64,000 bases of DNA, from the NCBI RefSeq assembly GCF_001653235.2, contig NC_035793.1, positions 2,480,001 to 2,544,000 of the forward strand. The letters run 5' to 3'. Below the pieces are notes generated by a model. It made no database searches and had not been told where the DNA came from. It saw only the letters and a list, made by a program, of their open reading frames with translations. The position numbers and the translations under genes are program-made. Within the stretch, counting starts at the first letter, position 1; every line of letters begins with the position of its first letter. Source of the DNA: Pochonia chlamydosporia 170. Its lineage: Eukaryota > Ascomycota > Sordariomycetes > Hypocreales > Clavicipitaceae. Shown one piece after another: positions 60,150 through 64,000 of the stretch.

Positions 60150-62320
60150 ATGCAACGCATCAACTCTTCATATTCGGCATCAACTGCAAATGTTGTCGTC
60201 ATCATACTATTTCTCATCGGAGCAGTCGGTGCTCATGGCCACTCAGAGCCTGAACTTGCCGGAAATCACACTGCTTTAGTGCATGAATCCGATCATCTAC
60301 AATCGTACTTCACACTGCCGAACCACCAAGGTCTTATCTATGGCCATATCTCACTGATGATTATTGCTTGGGTTGTTGTTTTGCCTGTTGGTGAGTTGAC
60401 CCTGGGTGAACCGTTTTCAGACCCTAAAACTGCTGAAGGGGAAGGCGGGATCTCAAACCCCTTCAATGTTCACTATTTGTACCCGGAAAGGTGCTAAGTT
60501 TGCCTGTTCATTAGCCGTCATGCTCTCAATTGCCCGCTCCCGCATTAGCTTGATGACCCAGTTTGCGTTTCTCACGATCAATGCCTTTGGTCTGCTGCTG
60601 GCAGCCATTTACAATTCCCAAACTCAAGATTTGTATCCAAACAACTCTCATCATAAAATCGGCTGGATTGTTACGGCTATCATGTCTGTTCAAGCGTTGA
60701 TACAGTTGATTGGACGACTAGCTGGTGCTACGGCCGGACCGGGTTATCGCCGCGAGCATCATGTAGGAGGACACAATTTGATCTCCAGCGTGAATTACTG
60801 GAGACGCCTATCAACGCAGGATCACGCTGCACCAGCCGATCGGCTGTCAAATGACAGTGGGCAGGGGACTGAACCTGGAACAGAATCACTCCGAAGCAAC
60901 TCAGTTTCGACCTTGGACGACGAAGAGATTCCACTAAATGATCAGCACGGAGACTATCATAGCAGTGAGGCTGAGGCGAAGTTACTCGAATCAGCGGAGC
61001 TACCGGTACTGTCGACTAACATGCTAGTACGAAAGGCTCAGCGTGTCGTCGTATCCTGGCTGTGGGCGTACCTTGACTTCATTCACAGAGCTACAGATAG
61101 AATAATCCTACCGTTGGGATTTATCGCGTTGACGACTGGAATTGTGACATTCGGGCGCCTTTTTGTAAGTTTTTGACGTTCTCGCGATACACAGTTACGT
61201 GCGGTCTAACGAATTCGGCGTGACGCAGGAAGGCAAGTCTATTTTCAGTGGCTTAGCGCATTGGATCAAGGGAGGAGTATTCTTTTGGCTTGGTTTGCTC
61301 ACCTTGGGCCGCTGGTCTGGAAGTTTCGCGGACATGGGCTGGGCGTGGAACCTCAGACCAGTCGATGCTGATGAGAAGCACTGGTGCCCATCCGCAGAGT
61401 TCGTCGAGAGCGCCTTGATATTCTTTTATGGATCTACCAACATCTTCTTGGAGCATTTGGGAAGTTGGGGTGGCGAATGGAGCTCCCAGGATTTGGAGCA
61501 TTTGGCTATCACTGTGCTTTTCTTGGGAGGCGGGCTGGTAAGTCTTAAATCACTTTTTCGTCTAGATCCACAGCACTGGCTTCACCTGCCTGCATTACTG
61601 CCAATGCAAAATTTCTGTACTGGCCACGATTCTTCAACGACGATAAGGGTCCATAAGTTGTCTTAGCTAACCTGAGAGCAGTGCGGCATGCTTATCGAGT
61701 CTTCTACTGTCAGAACTCTGCTGAATGCAACCGCTTCAGACACAGCTCCGGCGAGGACGCTAGGAGACGAGGAAGAAATAGCGGAGAGATGGAATAATCC
61801 ACCAACATACAAATTCTCTTTAAATCCCATACCAGCACTGGTTATTCTCCTACTTGGCATCATGATGAGCTCCCACCATCAGGAAACCATGGTATCGACA
61901 ATGGTACACAAACAATGGGGTGATCTGTTGCTAGGGGCTTCCTTTGCTAGAGTTCTGACCTATGTTCTTTTGTTCCTCCGCCCCCCAAAGTCTGTCCTAC
62001 CATCTCGTCCACCAACGGAGCTACTGGCATCATTTGGTCTTATTGCTGGAGGCATTATATTCATGGCGAGCGTGAGTGACTCTGCCGTTGTCGCATTGTC
62101 TTTGGTTTGTGTATTACTAACTAATGAGATGTAGAGTTCGGACACCATCGATGGTATGATTCACTATAACCTGGATGCCATGTTCGTTTATACAATCACG
62201 ATGGGTTTGGTAGGATTGCTCATGGCATGGGAGATAACTGTGCTTGCGATAAAGGGCTGGGCAATACGCAGGGAAAAAAGAGCAATCTTGCCAAAGTTTG
62301 CGCAATATCACATGCCGTAA
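60150..62320 (+). CDS. YTP1: Integral membrane protein Ytp1
   Basis: About 591 residues in five exons: 60150-60390, 60515-61164, 61229-61537, 61682-62071, 62135-62320 (1776 nt). Polytopic membrane protein; the family is related in hydropathy to respiratory or copper/haem membrane proteins, but its role is unresolved. It has an N-terminal signal-anchor ('VVVIILFLIGAVGAHGH') and a conserved helix-rich N-domain ('NHQGLIYGHISLMIIAWVVVLPV' then 'VMLSIARSRISLMTQFAF'). A soluble acidic loop (~residues 190-270) follows, then the Ytp1 domain: 'FFWLGLLTLGRWSGSFADMGWAWN', 'FFYGSTNIFLEHLGSWGGEWSSQDLEH', 'ILLLGIMMSSHHQETMVSTMVHKQWG' and 'SSDTIDGMIHYNLDAMFVYTITMGL'. Conserved His residues in several helices could bind metal or haem (inference). 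All junctions are phase-consistent GT-AG. Confidence 0.94.
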
Positions 62321-62974
62321 GCAGTCCTCCATATCCCCCCCTGCACCTGGTAATGTGTTGGAGGTGATAATTGGAGGATGGGGGATTTCCTAGAACCAAT
62401 CGACCATTTTGGATCCAACTATCTACTTGGATCTGAGTCGTGCCGTCGGACTACTCACGTTGGCTACGATGGGGGGAGGACGCCGGCCGTATGAAGTCTT
62501 CTTTTGATACCCGTACTGGCTGCATATCGGCTTTATGAATGATACCTGAGCACGACGAAATGAATGGAGAGGTTTGATTTGGTCTATAGACGACAGATGA
62601 GCTCTGGGGTGTGGAAATAACGAAACTCGAAATGAATACCCATGTCACCAGCCAGTCCCGTGATCTAAAATATGGCCCTCAACACGTCGAATATTACTGG
62701 AATGGCCCGCTGCGGTGAAGTAACCGCTTCTCAGCAGCCTCATGGGTTTCAAATTGTGACCAGCCAAGCAGTCGGAGGCGGAAGAGAATTCGACGAGAGG
62801 AAACCCATAGGCCGTTAGAGAGGACCTCGCACAGTTAAATGGCCTGACCGTTGACTGTTACATCGGTACTGACAAGGTCAACTGCTCAAAAGGGGAGACC
62901 ATGCATGATAGGTATGGTCTCCAGCGTGGAGGGGTTTCTAGCACGCATGCGTTTTGCCTCCCAAATGGCTGAAT
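62321..62974. other. Intergenic, convergent 3' ends
   Basis: 654 bp between YTP1 and the small RSA3-like gene. Nothing recognisable. Confidence 0.5.
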
Positions 62975-63211
62975 CTAGTTGTTCAACGAAACTCCGGAGC
63001 GTCGCCCTTGAGCAACAGGGTTCCTGTCTTTTGTCAAAAATTGCGAAGCACCTTGTCTGAGGGCGTGAACTAGAAACGGGACAGAGTCGGCTTTGAAGTC
63101 TTCTGCGGCTCTTACGTAGTCGATGTCATCGGATAACTCGCGTGTGATCTGCTGAAGATAAAAAGAGGCAAACTTATTTGCGTCTGGAGTATTGACTCCC
63201 TCGTAAGGCAT
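62975..63211 (-). CDS. Small protein with RSA3-like ribosome-assembly domain
   Basis: 78 residues from MPYEGVNTPDANKF. The block 'FASFYLQQITRELSDDIDYVR', 'AAEDFKADSVPFLVHALRQG' matches the short helical domain of Rsa3, a nucleolar factor in early 60S assembly (family recognised from memory, no search run). Usual Rsa3 proteins are longer, with a charged N-terminal extension. Here the chosen ATG follows directly after a run of nine A on the coding strand, and the same frame is open upstream to 63367 with weak, basic sequence. A one-base error in the A-run, or an upstream exon, could hide the usual extension. The 3' end is followed by YTP1 in convergent orientation. Confidence 0.6.
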   Translation of the reverse strand: MPYEGVNTPDANKFASFYLQQITRELSDDIDYVRAAEDFKADSVPFLVHALRQGASQFLTKDRNPVAQGRRSGVSLNN

Positions 63212-63751
63212 TTTTTTTTTGGCGTTTGGGATTTTGCCACGCCTCCTTGCAGACGAAAACAGGCGAGCCGCTCTTTGTTTCCTCCGCAGAGTGGCACAGA
63301 TTGATATGGTGTGGTGTAGCCTCAAAACGTAGGGGAGCTCAAGACGGAAAACTGAGCCTAACGGCACCGAGGAGTGATGTCAGGGCTCGTGTGATGGGCG
63401 TTATAGCTATTGAGATTCTGAGATTCAGGCACTGGGACTGGGGCTGAAAGTGCAACGATGCCATTTACCAGCACACTGCGAAAAGTTGTGTTACGAAGAA
63501 GTGCAGATGCTCAAGATCCACCATGAAAATGATCAACAGTAAGGAGAGAGATTGATGGGGTCTATCGGATGAGCGACCACCAGGCAAAAAATTTGGTACC
63601 AAAGTGGGAACCGGTGGGACCCAATTTTCTGCGCCACCGATGGAGAGTCGAGATAGTGTGTACCCTTATTTTAAACATGGCTGTAGATGCTGTGGATAAT
63701 TCACTCCTACTAATAATGTTACCGGCATCATTGTTACATGCAGATAAATGC
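63212..63751. other. Intergenic, tandem minus-strand genes
   Basis: 540 bp between the RAD54 stop and the RSA3-like start. It includes the A-run adjoining the start and upstream sequence in which exons of the RSA3-like gene might hide. Confidence 0.5.
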
Positions 63752-64000
63752 CTAGTGCGATATATACTGGAAAACCGCTGAAACCTGTCCTAAGTCATAC
63801 TCCTGTCTCAATAACAGGTCCTGAATTGCCTGCAGCCCACTGTTTACGAAGTGATTCCATGTGCTTGTATCTCCGTAAAGAATTGCTGGAGCCTTCACAT
63901 GTTGTTTACCATCTGGCCTGCATCTCTTGCATTTGAATGTGTCATGTGTATCACTCGTGGTGTTGGGTCGATACTGGAATAACTCTCTGAGGCTGTCCAA
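63752..64000 (-). CDS. RAD54: DNA repair and recombination protein Rad54, C-terminal fragment
   Basis: Cut by the right edge; 82 residues plus the stop are visible, the frame being open from base 64000. The segment 'LDSLRELFQYRPNTTSDTHD', 'FKCKRCRPDGKQHVKAPAIL', 'YGDTSTWNHFVNSG' and the ending 'VSAVFQYISH' corresponds to the C-terminal domain of Rad54. This domain has a Cys-x2-Cys zinc-binding part and the SDTHD and WNH residues shared with animal RAD54. Rad54 is the Swi2/Snf2 translocase that remodels Rad51 filaments in homologous recombination (family knowledge). The helicase motor lies outside the window. Confidence 0.85.
   Translation of the reverse strand: MDSLRELFQYRPNTTSDTHDTFKCKRCRPDGKQHVKAPAILYGDTSTWNHFVNSGLQAIQDLLLRQEYDLGQVSAVFQYISH

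Noticed and set aside
53899..62320. Secondary-metabolite cluster around the metallo-beta-lactamase and carrier genes
   Set aside because: No polyketide synthase, NRPS, terpene cyclase, P450 or pathway regulator is present in the window.

Overview
The window is nuclear DNA of a filamentous ascomycete, most probably a sordariomycete of the order Hypocreales. Almost every gene carries short (about 45-150 nt) GT-AG introns. Genes lie on both strands with 0.3-2.4 kb spacers, the proteins match ascomycete housekeeping families, and the spacers carry a recurrent TACCTAGGTA palindrome. I do not name a species. Exon joins were worked out by hand from splice signals, frame and family conservation; each fully modelled spliced gene adds up to a whole number of codons.

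Layout. 0-16 kb: 3' part of a TPR/J-domain ER co-chaperone (+), mitoferrin MRS4 (-), ATG9 (-), COG6 (+), a SAP1/YTA6-type AAA ATPase (+), mitochondrial ribosomal protein uS17m (-). 16-34 kb: EMG1/NEP1 (+), a VOC-domain protein with a long disordered tail (+), cystathionine gamma-synthase (+), an SPX-RING ubiquitin ligase (-), JJJ1 (+), ATG4 (-), SQS1 (+). 33-36.5 kb: divergent H2B (-) and H2A (+) pair. 38-48 kb: KGD2 (+), a homopolymer-rich island, an orphan basic/Ser-rich protein (-), an RTA1-family membrane protein with a GC-AG intron (-), INP1 (-), a UsgS-like membrane protein (+). 48-64 kb: OTU1 deubiquitinase (-), RSC1/2-like bromodomain-BAH protein (+), an intronless mitochondrial carrier (-), a weak orphan ORF (-), a LACTB2-like metallo-beta-lactamase (+), a 3.65-kb stretch without a recognisable gene, YTP1 (+), a minimal RSA3-like protein (-), and the 3' end of RAD54 (-), cut by the window edge.

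This is a core chromosomal region rather than a secondary-metabolite, mobile or virulence island. Themes recur (autophagy: ATG9, ATG4; peroxisome inheritance: INP1; ribosome biogenesis: EMG1, JJJ1, SQS1, RSA3-like; mitochondria: MRS4, uS17m, KGD2, second carrier; chromatin and DNA: H2A, H2B, RSC1/2, RAD54), but the genes are separately promoted and I see no evidence of one dedicated system. No tRNA, rRNA, CRISPR array, intact transposon or viral gene was recognised. The best leads are the dispersed palindrome, the VOC-tail-membrane architecture, the repeated CCAAT-type element between the histone genes, a possible upstream ORF ending 3 nt before the cystathionine gamma-synthase start, and the RSA3-like gene whose start abuts an A-run.
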